Assembly: GCA_021802595.1 (NCBI GenBank)
Contig: JAJZRT010000135.1
Location: forward strand, 1 to 8,245
Source of the DNA: Pseudomonadota bacterium
Lineage (GTDB): Bacteria; Pseudomonadota; Gammaproteobacteria; Burkholderiales; Thiobacillaceae
Reading direction: 5' to 3'
Length of the DNA: 8,245 nt
Position 1 is the stretch's first letter; every line of letters begins with the position of its first letter. Position numbers and translations under genes: made by a program. The notes under the pieces were generated by a model. The model was not told the DNA's origin and searched no databases. It saw only the letters and a list, made by a program, of their open reading frames with translations. Below are positions 1 to 5,827 of this stretch, piece by piece.

Positions 1-1
1 C

Positions 2-322
2 CTGGCCCACAAGGCCCTGGTGTATTCGGCGAGCGCCCTGGAGTCCTTTACCGGGGGATTGGGTACGGCGGCCTTTCTCGCGTTCCTGATGGCGATCGTG
101 GACAAGAAACACTCCGCCACCGAGTACGCCCTGCTCTCCTCGGTGTTCGCCATGAGTCGCTCCTTCGCCGGCTGGGCGGGGGGCTACGGCGCCCAGTCCA
201 TGGGCTACGCCCCCTATTTCCTGCTCACCTTCCTGCTGGCGTTCCCCGCCTACGCCTTGCTGCCATGGGTGAAAAAGATGCTGGCCTATGCCGAAAGCAA
301 TCGCCACTGGGGAGAGACCTAA
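2..322 (+). CDS. AmpG-like MFS permease, C-terminal part (5' end outside window)
   Basis: This is the last ~106 residues of a membrane transporter whose reading frame is already open at the left edge, so its true start lies outside the window. The segment FTGGLGTAAFLAFLMAIVDK, followed by ATEYALLSSVFAMSR and a Gly-rich AGGYGAQSMGYAPYF stretch, matches the final transmembrane helices of AmpG-type major facilitator permeases, which import anhydro-muropeptides in peptidoglycan recycling. At least two hydrophobic helices are visible, and the protein ends in a short basic/hydrophilic tail (WVKKMLAYAESNRHWGET). The TAA stop is followed closely by a terminator-like hairpin, so it probably ends its own transcription unit and is unrelated to the genes downstream. 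Family assignment rests on motif recognition; other peptide or acetyl-CoA transporter subfamilies of the MFS cannot be excluded. Confidence 0.75.
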   Translation: MAHKALVYSASALESFTGGLGTAAFLAFLMAIVDKKHSATEYALLSSVFAMSRSFAGWAGGYGAQSMGYAPYFLLTFLLAFPAYALLPWVKKMLAYAESNRHWGET

Positions 323-332
323 AAACTTCAGG

Positions 333-356
333 CATAGACCACGGTTCTATGTTTTT
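333..356 (+). terminator. Probable Rho-independent terminator after the permease
   Basis: A six-base inverted repeat, CATAGA (333-338) and TCTATG (346-351), with a 7-nt loop, is directly followed by five T residues (352-356). An A-run at 321-325 could pair with the T-run, so it may work in both directions. The stem is AT-rich, hence moderate confidence. It starts 11 bases after the permease stop codon. A second perfect 5-bp hairpin, GGGGC/GCCCC (360-364 with 370-374), follows immediately. Confidence 0.5.
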
Positions 357-854
357 GCGGGGGCGTTTGGCCCCGAGACGCCGCGCCGCACCCCGCAACG
401 CCACTTGGTGTCTCTTGTTGCCCAGCGCCGAATCATCAGGGAGAGGAGGCGCGCTACGTCCGGAGGGAAAGTGCCTATGCTTTAATCCCTCCGTCCCCTA
501 TTTCTCTCGTCCCCTATTTCTCTATTTCTCGGCGCTGGGAGCGGACGCCGTCGTCGGCGCGCTTGTCGGCGTCCACGGCCTGACCGACCTGTGCCCGTTT
601 CCGATCGAGCAAAGCGGATTGATATTCCTCAGCGCCGGCCTGCTCGTGCTCGGCCCGAACGACCTGCTCAAAACCCTGCTCACGGCGCGTATAAGCAAGA
701 ATTCCCGACAACAACCGAGGTCGTAAGCGGGCCGCGCACCCGATCACGAGATTGCTGCCGGGCTGCCCAGCCCGCTGTCTGACGACGGAAATGGATTTCG
801 CCTCGCGGCAGCTTCGCTGACCAGAGGTACCGGATCGCTCCGAGCCGGCATCCG
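357..854. other. Long gene-poor interval
   Basis: No convincing gene is seen here. Open frames exist on both strands across 514-747, but none shows a recognisable motif or a good ribosome binding site, and they overlap each other, as expected of GC-rich non-coding DNA. Structure that can be seen: a GGGGC/GCCCC hairpin (360-374), a 16-bp tandem repeat (listed separately), and a perfect 6-bp hairpin CGGGCT/AGCCCG with a GCCC loop (759-774) that has no T-run and looks more like a REP-type hairpin than a terminator. The + strand frame across 535-726 is hydrophobic and could be a decayed membrane-protein fragment, but I do not recognise it. Confidence 0.4.
492..530. repeat. 16-bp tandem direct repeat, two copies plus a partial
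   Basis: CGTCCCCTATTTCTCT occurs at 492-507 and again at 508-523 without a gap, followed by a partial copy of the 3' half (523-530). Read on the other strand the unit contains TAGGGGACG, which resembles the AAGGGGTCGG core of the array at the right end of the window. Short units of this kind are often seen beside REP-associated transposase remnants in proteobacteria, but no transposase is present here. Confidence 0.75.
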
Positions 855-886
855 CTAACTCCTGGCTAATTCTCGATTGCTATCTT
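855..886 (+). promoter_or_regulatory. Putative QseB/PmrA-type operator and promoter of the COG4705 operon
   Basis: Two half-sites, CTAAC (855-859) and CTAAT (866-870), lie exactly 11 bp apart, one helical turn, which is the arrangement bound by OmpR/PmrA-class dimers. The second half-site sits where a -35 box would be: after 10 bases comes a -10-like TATCTT (881-886, four of six consensus bases). The same design recurs before the PepSY gene with identical spacing. The regulator encoded in this operon is of the QseB/PmrA class, so autoregulation is the natural reading. Binding is inferred from sequence only. Confidence 0.55.
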
Positions 887-943
887 CCTCGTCACGCGAG
901 TGCCCGTGTGACCTGAAGTTATCGGAACCATAGGAGAATCAAA

Positions 944-1723
944 ATGAAAATGCTTACGCGCGAAGATGCATTGCACATGCTGAACAAGGTGCCGGAAGTC
1001 ACGCTTTACTTCTGGATCATCAAGATCATGGCCACCACTGTCGGCGAAACCGGGGCCGACTTCCTCAATTTCAACCTGAAATTCGGGCTGACCGGGACAT
1101 CCGTCATCATGGCCTTCCTGCTGTCGGTTTTCCTGCTTATGCAGCTGCGGGCCAAGAAATACGTCCCGTGGCTATACTGGGTTAACGTCGTGCTGATCAG
1201 CGTCGTCGGCACCCTCGTCACCGACAACCTGGTGGATAACTTCGGCGTCGCACTGGAAACAGCCACGGCGGTATTCGGCCTGGCCCTGCTGGCGACGTTC
1301 GCCCTCTGGTACGCCAGCGAGAAAACGCTGTCGATCCACTCCATCTTCACGACCAAGCGCGAGCTGTTCTACTGGGCGACCATCCTGTTCACGTTTGCCC
1401 TGGGCACCGCAGCGGGCGACCTCGTCGCCGAGAGCATGAAACTCGGCTACGCCCATTCGGCCCTCATGTTCGGCGCGATAATCGCCGCCGTCACTGTGGC
1501 TTATTCCGGGTTCAAGGCCAATGCCGTCCTGGCCTTCTGGATCGCCTACGTGCTGACGCGTCCCCTGGGCGCCTCCTGTGGCGATTGGCTGTCCCAGCCG
1601 ATCAAGAACGGCGGGTTGGGGATGGGCACCATGACGACGAGCCTGATGTTTCTCGCGACCATTCTCAGCCTGGTTGTTTTTCTGAGTGTGACCCGCAGGG
1701 ACGCGATGCCCCGGACAGCTTGA
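944..1723 (+). CDS. COG4705-family polytopic membrane protein, copy 1
   Basis: A 259-residue, very hydrophobic inner-membrane protein of the uncharacterised COG4705 family; no reaction is established for it that I know of. The sequence consists of four related units, each opening with an aromatic-Trp pair and ending in an acidic residue: W24...D39, W79...D94, W144...D159, W199...D214. Every unit fits W-x9-G-x4-D (G34, G89, G154, G209), and the Trp residues are 55, 65 and 55 apart, so the protein looks like a duplicated two-unit module with about eight helices. Highly conserved-looking stretches are KVPEVTLYFWIIKI, GETGADF, GTAAGDL and LTRPLGASCGDW. The start is set by TAGGAG at 931-936, seven bases upstream. 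It is first in an operon with its paralogue and a response regulator, under a putative operator at 855-886. Buried acids suggest cation handling or sensing, but this is inference. Confidence 0.85.
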   Translation: MKMLTREDALHMLNKVPEVTLYFWIIKIMATTVGETGADFLNFNLKFGLTGTSVIMAFLLSVFLLMQLRAKKYVPWLYWVNVVLISVVGTLVTDNLVDNFGVALETATAVFGLALLATFALWYASEKTLSIHSIFTTKRELFYWATILFTFALGTAAGDLVAESMKLGYAHSALMFGAIIAAVTVAYSGFKANAVLAFWIAYVLTRPLGASCGDWLSQPIKNGGLGMGTMTTSLMFLATILSLVVFLSVTRRDAMPRTA

Positions 1724-1871
1724 GCATGCCGGGGTTCGCACTTCCGGCGTTTGGCAGCGCCTGGCCGATCCTTGGCGAAGAGCGCTGCTTCGTTGCGCCG
1801 GTGGTACGCTGCCTGCAACGCCCTTACCAGTGCATATTTTCCGGGTTGATTGAGAAAGGCTGGGTGAGACA

Positions 1872-2693
1872 ATGAACGCAAGTGAACATGGATTTCGTAT
1901 GGAAAACACGACTAAAGAGACATTGAGCAAGGTTCCGGAGATCACGCTGATTTTCTGGATCATCAAAATCGCGGCCACCACCTTGGGAGAAACGGGCGGT
2001 GATGCCGTCTCGATGTCGATGAACCTTGGCTATCTAGTCGGCACGGGGATATTCTCGGCGATTTTTCTCCTCGCCGTGGCCGCTCAGATCAGGGCGAAGC
2101 GCTTTCATCCGCTTCTGTATTGGACGACCATCATCGCCACCACCACAGTCGGTACGACGCTGGCGGATTTCGCCGATCGTTCGCTTGGCATCGGCTACAC
2201 CGGCGGCGCAAGCCTGCTGTTCGCGCTGCTGATGGCTTCACTGGCTGTCTGGTACAAGACGCTCGGTTCCGTGGCGGTGGATAGCGTCGGCTCGCCGAAG
2301 TCGGAAATGTTCTATTGGGTGACCATCATGTTTTCCCAGACGCTCGGGACCGCATTGGGCGACTGGACGGCGGACACGGCAGGGCTCGGCTACGAGGGAG
2401 GCGCAATCGTGTTCGGCGCCTTGTTGTTGATCGTCGTCGCGGCTTACCTTTGGACCCGGATTTCCCACACGGTGTTGTTCTGGGCCGCCTTCATCCTGAC
2501 CCGTCCGCTGGGCGCGGTGGTGGGGGATTTTCTGGACAAGCCCATCGCATCCGGTGGACTGGCCTTGAGCCGCTATACCGCATCGGCGGTGCTGCTGGCA
2601 TTCATCCTTCTGTGCATCGCTCTGTTCCGGCAGCGCCGGCCCGGTCTCGTCTTTCAGGCAATGATGTCTCGCTGGCGCGTGGATGAAGGGTGA
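1872..2693 (+). CDS. COG4705-family polytopic membrane protein, copy 2
   Basis: A 273-residue paralogue of the preceding gene with the same four W-x9-G-x4-D units: W29/G39/D44, W84/G94/D99, W149/G159/D164, W204/G214/D219. The Trp spacing is again exactly 55, 65 and 55, so no insertions have accumulated between units in either copy. Key matches to copy 1 include KVPEITLIFWIIKI, GETGGD, GTALGDW and ILTRPLGAVVGDF. The region between the two genes (1724-1871) is 148 bases, with no obvious strong promoter, so co-transcription from upstream is likely but not certain. The start is uncertain: ATG at 1872 has a weak GGGTGAG upstream, and an internal ATG at 1899 would give a protein whose N-terminus lines up slightly better with copy 1. 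The response-regulator gene starts 12 bases after its stop. Function is unknown; the two copies may form a heteromer (inference). Confidence 0.85.
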   Translation: MNASEHGFRMENTTKETLSKVPEITLIFWIIKIAATTLGETGGDAVSMSMNLGYLVGTGIFSAIFLLAVAAQIRAKRFHPLLYWTTIIATTTVGTTLADFADRSLGIGYTGGASLLFALLMASLAVWYKTLGSVAVDSVGSPKSEMFYWVTIMFSQTLGTALGDWTADTAGLGYEGGAIVFGALLLIVVAAYLWTRISHTVLFWAAFILTRPLGAVVGDFLDKPIASGGLALSRYTASAVLLAFILLCIALFRQRRPGLVFQAMMSRWRVDEG

Positions 2694-2705
2694 GGAGAGG
2701 GGACG

Positions 2706-3386
2706 ATGCGCATCCTGCTGGTTGAAGACGACCCGATGATCGGTGAGGCGGTGTCAATGGCCCTCAAGGATGCCGCCTACGCCGTGGACTGGGTGACGGA
2801 CGGTGCTGCCGCCGACAACGCATTGCGTTACGGCGAGCATCAGGCCGTCTTGCTCGACTTGGGCCTGCCCAAACGCGATGGACTGGAAGTGTTGCGGCGG
2901 CTGCGGCAAGAGGGCAACGCGGCGCCGGTCATCGTCATTACCGCCCGCGACGGCGTGGACGACAGGATCAAAGGGCTTGATTTCGGGGCCGACGACTATT
3001 TGGTGAAGCCGTTCGATGTCAACGAATTGCTGGCTCGGCTCCGCGCGGTCATCCGCCGCCAGGGCGGACAGGCCGCGCCGGTATTGACCAACGGCAGGAT
3101 CAGCCTCGACCCGGCAACGAGGGAGGCTCGCTGCGGCGATGTCGTGGAACTGCTCAGCGCGCGGGAGTTCGCCTTGTTGCACGCGCTGCTCTTACGCCCG
3201 GGCGCGATCCTCACTCGCGCTGAGCTGGAAGAGCGGATTTACGGCTGGAACGAGGAGGTGGAGAGCAACGCAGTGGATTTCCTGATCCATGGCGTGCGCA
3301 GGAAACTCGGTGCCGATGTCATCAAGAACGTGCGTGGGGCAGGCTGGATGGTGGCACGCCCGAATGAGGAATCGTTTGAGAAATGA
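2706..3386 (+). CDS. OmpR-family response regulator, QseB/PmrA class
   Basis: A 226-residue, full-length two-component response regulator. The receiver domain (about 1-115) has the acidic pair D8/D9, phospho-acceptor D51 in LLDLGLPKRDG, T79 and K101 in the KPF motif. The C-terminal winged-helix DNA-binding domain (about 130-220) carries the RAELEERIYGWNEE and HGVRRKLG segments typical of QseB and PmrA. A GGAGAGG ribosome binding site lies just upstream, 12 bases after the COG4705 gene, so it is in that operon. The expected kinase partner is not next to it: a QseC-type kinase lies 3.2 kb downstream at 6545. Its stop TGA overlaps an ATG (3383-3386) that opens a 15-codon frame, as if a kinase once followed directly. 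Regulators of this class bind direct repeats about 11 bp apart, which are present at 855-870 and 3457-3472. Confidence 0.95.
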   Translation: MRILLVEDDPMIGEAVSMALKDAAYAVDWVTDGAAADNALRYGEHQAVLLDLGLPKRDGLEVLRRLRQEGNAAPVIVITARDGVDDRIKGLDFGADDYLVKPFDVNELLARLRAVIRRQGGQAAPVLTNGRISLDPATREARCGDVVELLSAREFALLHALLLRPGAILTRAELEERIYGWNEEVESNAVDFLIHGVRRKLGADVIKNVRGAGWMVARPNEESFEK

Positions 3387-3430
3387 AGATTATCTTTGCG
3401 CTTCGCATGAACGCGAGCGCGACGACTTGA
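3383..3430 (+). pseudogene. 15-codon frame overlapping the regulator stop; possible stub of a lost kinase gene
   Basis: An ATG overlaps the response-regulator stop codon (ATGA), the usual junction between QseB-like and QseC-like genes. The frame reads MKIIFALRMNASATT and then stops. Its basic-hydrophobic beginning is compatible with the first residues of a sensor kinase, but it is too short to prove homology. Inside it lies a hairpin: GCGCTTCGC (3398-3406) pairs, with one bulge, with GCGAGCGC (3413-3420) around an ATGAAC loop, without a T-run. The hairpin might help end the operon transcript or stabilise its 3' end. The ATG could also be chance. Confidence 0.3.
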
Positions 3431-3456
3431 TAGGGTGAAGGCTCGCTTGCCGTACC

Positions 3457-3488
3457 CTAATCGTGCGCTAATTCTTCTGGCGTAAAGT
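3457..3488 (+). promoter_or_regulatory. Putative QseB/PmrA-type operator and promoter of the PepSY gene
   Basis: CTAAT at 3457-3461 and CTAAT at 3468-3472 are 11 bp apart; ten bases later a -10-like TAAAGT (3483-3488) follows. The layout matches the COG4705 promoter at 855-886 base for base in spacing, and the downstream half-site is extended identically as CTAATTCT in both. The translation signal is also alike: TAGGAG, then seven bases, then ATG. This makes co-regulation of the two units likely. The remaining sequence of the two promoters is different, so the similarity is not simply a recent duplication. Confidence 0.6.
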
Positions 3489-3551
3489 GTTTGTTACGGT
3501 GGATGCAAAAAGCGTTTACCGAATTTCGATCAACTCTATAGGAGCATCATC

Positions 3552-3917
3552 ATGCGCAGCAAAAAATCCCTTTTACTTGGCGTCATCGGCGTGACCGCGC
3601 TCGGCGCTTCCCTGGCTTTCGCGGGCGCGAACGGCGCCAACGGAGGGCAGGAGAACGACGCGGCCTTGCTGTCCCAGGCCAAGATCAGCCTGACCCAGGC
3701 GATCGCGGCAGCCGAGCAACATGCCCAGGGCAAGGCCGTCCGGGCCGAGCTGGAGGACGAGAACGGCACGCTGGTGTATGGCGTGGAAGTGACGCGCGGC
3801 ACGCAGACCACGGACGTCAAGGTGGATATCAACAACGGCAAGATTCTTTCCGCCCAGGCGGACCAGGCCGACCATGAAGCCGAGGGCCGCGAAGGTCAGG
3901 AACGGGACGACGACTGA
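3552..3917 (+). CDS. Secreted PepSY-domain protein
   Basis: A 121-residue protein with a Sec signal peptide (basic MRSKK, hydrophobic core to about residue 24, likely cleavage after AFA) and one PepSY domain (about 38-103). Typical PepSY features are visible: the helix SLTQAIAAAEQHAQG, then the strands KAVRAELE, LVYGVEVTRG and TDVKVDINNGKIL. The C-terminus is very acidic and hydrophilic (EAEGREGQERDDD), which could bind cations or basic partners. PepSY proteins act in the periplasm or at the surface, and several are regulated by, or lie beside, QseB/QseC- or PmrA-type systems; a direct function is not established. TAGGAG at 3539-3544 sets the start. It has its own promoter with a QseB/PmrA-like box and probably forms its own unit. 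Confidence 0.9.
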   Translation: MRSKKSLLLGVIGVTALGASLAFAGANGANGGQENDAALLSQAKISLTQAIAAAEQHAQGKAVRAELEDENGTLVYGVEVTRGTQTTDVKVDINNGKILSAQADQADHEAEGREGQERDDD

Positions 3918-3946
3918 TTGTCCGGCCTCGGCCTGATGACTTTAGT
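3918..3946 (+). promoter_or_regulatory. Weak candidate promoter for the ABC operon
   Basis: TTGTCC (3918-3923), a 17-base spacer and TTTAGT (3941-3946) each match four of six consensus positions. If used, transcription would start near 3953 and give a leader of roughly 195 bases, including the structured segment at 4033-4130. There is no CTAAT pair here, so the ABC genes do not appear to share the QseB/PmrA-like box. Read-through from the PepSY gene is an alternative. Confidence 0.25.
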
Positions 3947-3958
3947 CTTTTGTATATA

Positions 3959-3986
3959 GGGGAAGGCGGCATGCCGCCTACTCCCC
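3959..3986 (+). other. Hairpin with a perfect 16-bp palindrome between PepSY and ABC genes
   Basis: AGGCGGCATGCCGCCT (3964-3979) is a perfect palindrome, flanked by GGGG (3959-3962) and CCCC (3983-3986), which can lengthen the stem across a small internal loop. No T-run follows on the + strand. It could be a factor-dependent terminator or 3' stabiliser for the PepSY transcript, or a dyad binding site. Confidence 0.5.
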
Positions 3987-4008
3987 GAACAAACTAAAGA
4001 GGAACTCA

Positions 4009-4026
4009 ATGCGCCGAAGTAAATAA
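4009..4026 (+). CDS. Five-codon leader ORF or stub of a second PepSY gene
   Basis: ATG at 4009 is preceded at good spacing by AGAGGA (3998-4003) and encodes only MRRSK before TAA. The strong ribosome binding site before such a short frame suggests a leader peptide for the structured region that follows. Alternatively it is the start of a decayed PepSY paralogue, since the intact PepSY protein begins MRSKK. Translation is not shown. Confidence 0.35.
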   Translation: MRRSK

Positions 4027-4032
4027 TCGGTT

Positions 4033-4130
4033 GCCCCAGACGGGCAGGCCCCCGTCAGTCAAAGCGGTGACAACCCCGTCTCTCGTCAGGAGGGACGGGC
4101 TGGCTTTGAAGCTTGGGGCCTGTTGGGGCC
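4033..4130 (+). promoter_or_regulatory. Multi-branch structured leader before the ABC operon
   Basis: Four nested helices can be drawn from perfect or near-perfect complements. P1 is GCCCCA (4033-4038) with TGGGGC at 4124-4129, or with a second copy of TGGGGC at 4114-4119. P2 is GACGGG/CCCGTC (4039-4044 with 4051-4056). P3 is TCAAAGC/GCTTTGA (4059-4065 with 4103-4109). P4, inside P3, is a 10-bp stem CCCGTCTCTC/GAGGGACGGG (4075-4084 with 4090-4099) with one T·G wobble and a GTCAG loop. Together they form a three-way junction ending a few bases before the ABC ribosome binding site (AGGAG, 4137-4141). P2 and P4 arms can swap partners, and P1 has two possible 3' partners, as expected of a switch. 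I do not recognise it as a named riboswitch class. Confidence 0.5.
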
Positions 4131-4147
4131 CACACAAGGAGTGAATC

Positions 4148-5062
4148 ATGCTGGTCGAAATCCGCAAGTTGAAGCTCAATCTCGGTCCCCATGCGGTATT
4201 GCGGGATGTCAACGTGACGTTGGAAAAAGGCCAGATCTACGGCCTGCTCGGTCCCAACGGCGCGGGCAAAAGCACCACCATTTCCGTCGTCACCGGGCTG
4301 CGGGCGCCTTCGTCCGGCTCGGTCAGGGTGCTGGGTCTCGACCCCGTTGCCGATGCGCTCCAACTGCACCGTCGGATCGGCGTGCTGGCGGAGCAGGCCG
4401 GATTCTATGACTGGATGAGCGCCGGCGACTATCTGCGCTGGGTCGCCAGCCTGTATCAAATGAAGCCAGACACGGCCGAGCTTGCCAAACTGTTGGACCG
4501 CGTCGGCCTGGATGGCGGAAATCCGGCGCCGATCGAGACCTATTCCCGCGGCATGCGGCAGCGGCTCGGTCTGGCCCGCGCGCTCATCAATCGGCCTGAA
4601 CTGCTGATCCTGGATGAGCCCACCAACGGGCTGGATCCGCGCGGCCGCCGGGAAATCCACGACGTGCTGCTCGACTTGAGCGCGAATCACGGCGTGGGCA
4701 TCCTGCTGTGCACGCACCTGCTCGACGATGTGGATCGGCTCTGCACCCGCATCGGCATCATCGCGCAGGGCCAGACCCTGCTGGAAGGCTCCATTGCCGA
4801 CTTGCTGTCGTCACAGCGCGCGGCGGTGCGCTATCGGCTGCGCGTGGAGACGAATGGAGCGCCGGAGCAACTGCCCGCCGACATCACGCTGTTGGCACAC
4901 GCGGGAGACTGGTGGCACGTGGAGGTCGCGAGTCATGTCGAGCCGGCCGGTGCGTGGCGCGCGCTGTTGGACGCCGGCGTGCGCATTGATGAAATCCACC
5001 GCGAGGGTGGCGGACTCGAAGAACTCTATATGGCAGTTACCGAAGCGAAGGAGGCAGCCTGA
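4148..5062 (+). CDS. ABC transporter ATP-binding protein (CcmA/NosF-like, COG1131)
   Basis: A 304-residue cytoplasmic ATPase subunit with all the catalytic motifs: Walker A GPNGAGKST (35-43), Q-loop Q83, signature YSRGMRQRLGLARAL (132-146), Walker B LLILDEP (152-158), D-loop GLDP (161-164) and switch H190 in CTHLLDDV. The extra ~90 C-terminal residues after the nucleotide-binding domain form an accessory domain seen in many ATPases that work with ABC-2 permeases, such as NosF. AGGAG (4137-4141) sets the start. The stop overlaps the permease start by one base (TGATG), indicating translational coupling and a two-subunit transporter. The substrate cannot be read from the sequence; relatives export small molecules or act in envelope or copper-enzyme maturation. 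A structured leader precedes it. Confidence 0.95.
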   Translation: MLVEIRKLKLNLGPHAVLRDVNVTLEKGQIYGLLGPNGAGKSTTISVVTGLRAPSSGSVRVLGLDPVADALQLHRRIGVLAEQAGFYDWMSAGDYLRWVASLYQMKPDTAELAKLLDRVGLDGGNPAPIETYSRGMRQRLGLARALINRPELLILDEPTNGLDPRGRREIHDVLLDLSANHGVGILLCTHLLDDVDRLCTRIGIIAQGQTLLEGSIADLLSSQRAAVRYRLRVETNGAPEQLPADITLLAHAGDWWHVEVASHVEPAGAWRALLDAGVRIDEIHREGGGLEELYMAVTEAKEAA

Positions 5063-5814
5063 TGAACCCCATCACCCTGATCGCGCGTAAGGAAGGCGGA
5101 GAGTTACTCCAGAGTGGACGTGGCCTTGCCTGGCTACTTGCGCTCTCCGTCGTCATGTCGGTGCTGAGCCTGCTGCTGGTGAGCAACACCGAATTGAGTT
5201 TGCTGGACAACGCGCAAGTGGTCTACATGGTGATGGGCACCGTCACTGCCCTTGGCGCGCTCCTCGCCGTGGTGCTTGGCAGCGATACCGTGGCCGGCGA
5301 ACGAGAGCGCGGCAGTCTGATGCCGTTGCTGCTGACGCCGGTTACCCCATCCCAGATCGTGTTCGGAAAAATGGGCGGCCAGGTCGCGGGATGGGTCGTC
5401 ATGTACCTGCTCAGCCTGCCCTATGTCTGGGCGGTCGGGTCGAGCGGCCAGAACCTCACCCAGGCCGTGGTCTATCTGGCCTTGTTCGGCACGCCGGTGG
5501 TGCTGGGCTTTGGATTCTTTGGGATCGCCCTGTCGGCCCGCCTGCGCAGTGTGCGCTCTGCCCTGGTCACCTCGCTCATCACCTTGATGCTGCTTGCCAG
5601 CCCCTTGCTGCTGGGGCCAAGCCTGCGCCAAAGCGCTATCGGCAAGTTGTTCGACGCGTTAAATCCGTTCTCGGCGGCCGTGAACACGTTCGACAGCGTG
5701 GTGATCGATTCGCAGCCGCTGGCGATGCAACTCACCCGTCTTGGCGTCACGCTGGTCTGGCTGGTGTTGACGGCGGCTTTCGCCATTCGCAGCGTGCGCA
5801 AGATGGAAATATGA
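5062..5814 (+). CDS. ABC-2 type permease (NosY-like)
   Basis: A 250-residue inner-membrane protein with about six transmembrane helices (approximately residues 22-41, 53-73, 105-125, 135-155, 165-185 and 224-243). The cytoplasmic coupling segment SDTVAGERERGSLMPLLLTP (74-93) is the hallmark of NosY/ABC-2 permeases, in which this glutamate/arginine-rich motif contacts the ATPase. The protein ends in a short basic tail (RSVRKMEI). Overlap with the ATPase gene and 13 bases to the next gene place it in a three-gene operon. One permease with one ATPase implies a homodimeric transporter. The substrate is unknown. Confidence 0.92.
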   Translation: MNPITLIARKEGGELLQSGRGLAWLLALSVVMSVLSLLLVSNTELSLLDNAQVVYMVMGTVTALGALLAVVLGSDTVAGERERGSLMPLLLTPVTPSQIVFGKMGGQVAGWVVMYLLSLPYVWAVGSSGQNLTQAVVYLALFGTPVVLGFGFFGIALSARLRSVRSALVTSLITLMLLASPLLLGPSLRQSAIGKLFDALNPFSAAVNTFDSVVIDSQPLAMQLTRLGVTLVWLVLTAAFAIRSVRKMEI

Positions 5815-5827
5815 AGGGGATCCGACC

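Noticed and set aside
265..747. Overlapping open frames on both strands after the permease (up to 153 codons)
   Set aside because: The longest starts inside the permease gene and crosses its terminator and the tandem repeat. No recognisable motif, no ribosome binding site, and competing frames of similar length on the other strand.
1724..1871. Separate promoter or CTAAT-type box for the second COG4705 gene
   Set aside because: No CTAAT pair and no convincing -35/-10 pair were found in the 148-base spacer.
1172..1981. Minus-strand frame of 269 codons opposite the COG4705 genes
   Set aside because: The + strand proteins show conserved repeat structure; the antisense translation is rich in Gln, Arg and Gly without motifs.
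3959..3986. Rho-independent terminator for the PepSY gene
   Set aside because: The hairpin is strong, but the following bases (GAACAAACTAAAG) contain no T-run on the + strand, so it is listed only as a hairpin.
4033..4130. Cobalamin riboswitch or integron attC site
   Set aside because: The GC-rich stems are superficially similar, but I could not find the conserved B12-box arrangement, nor the paired GTTRRRY/RYYYAAC core sites at the ends of the structure.
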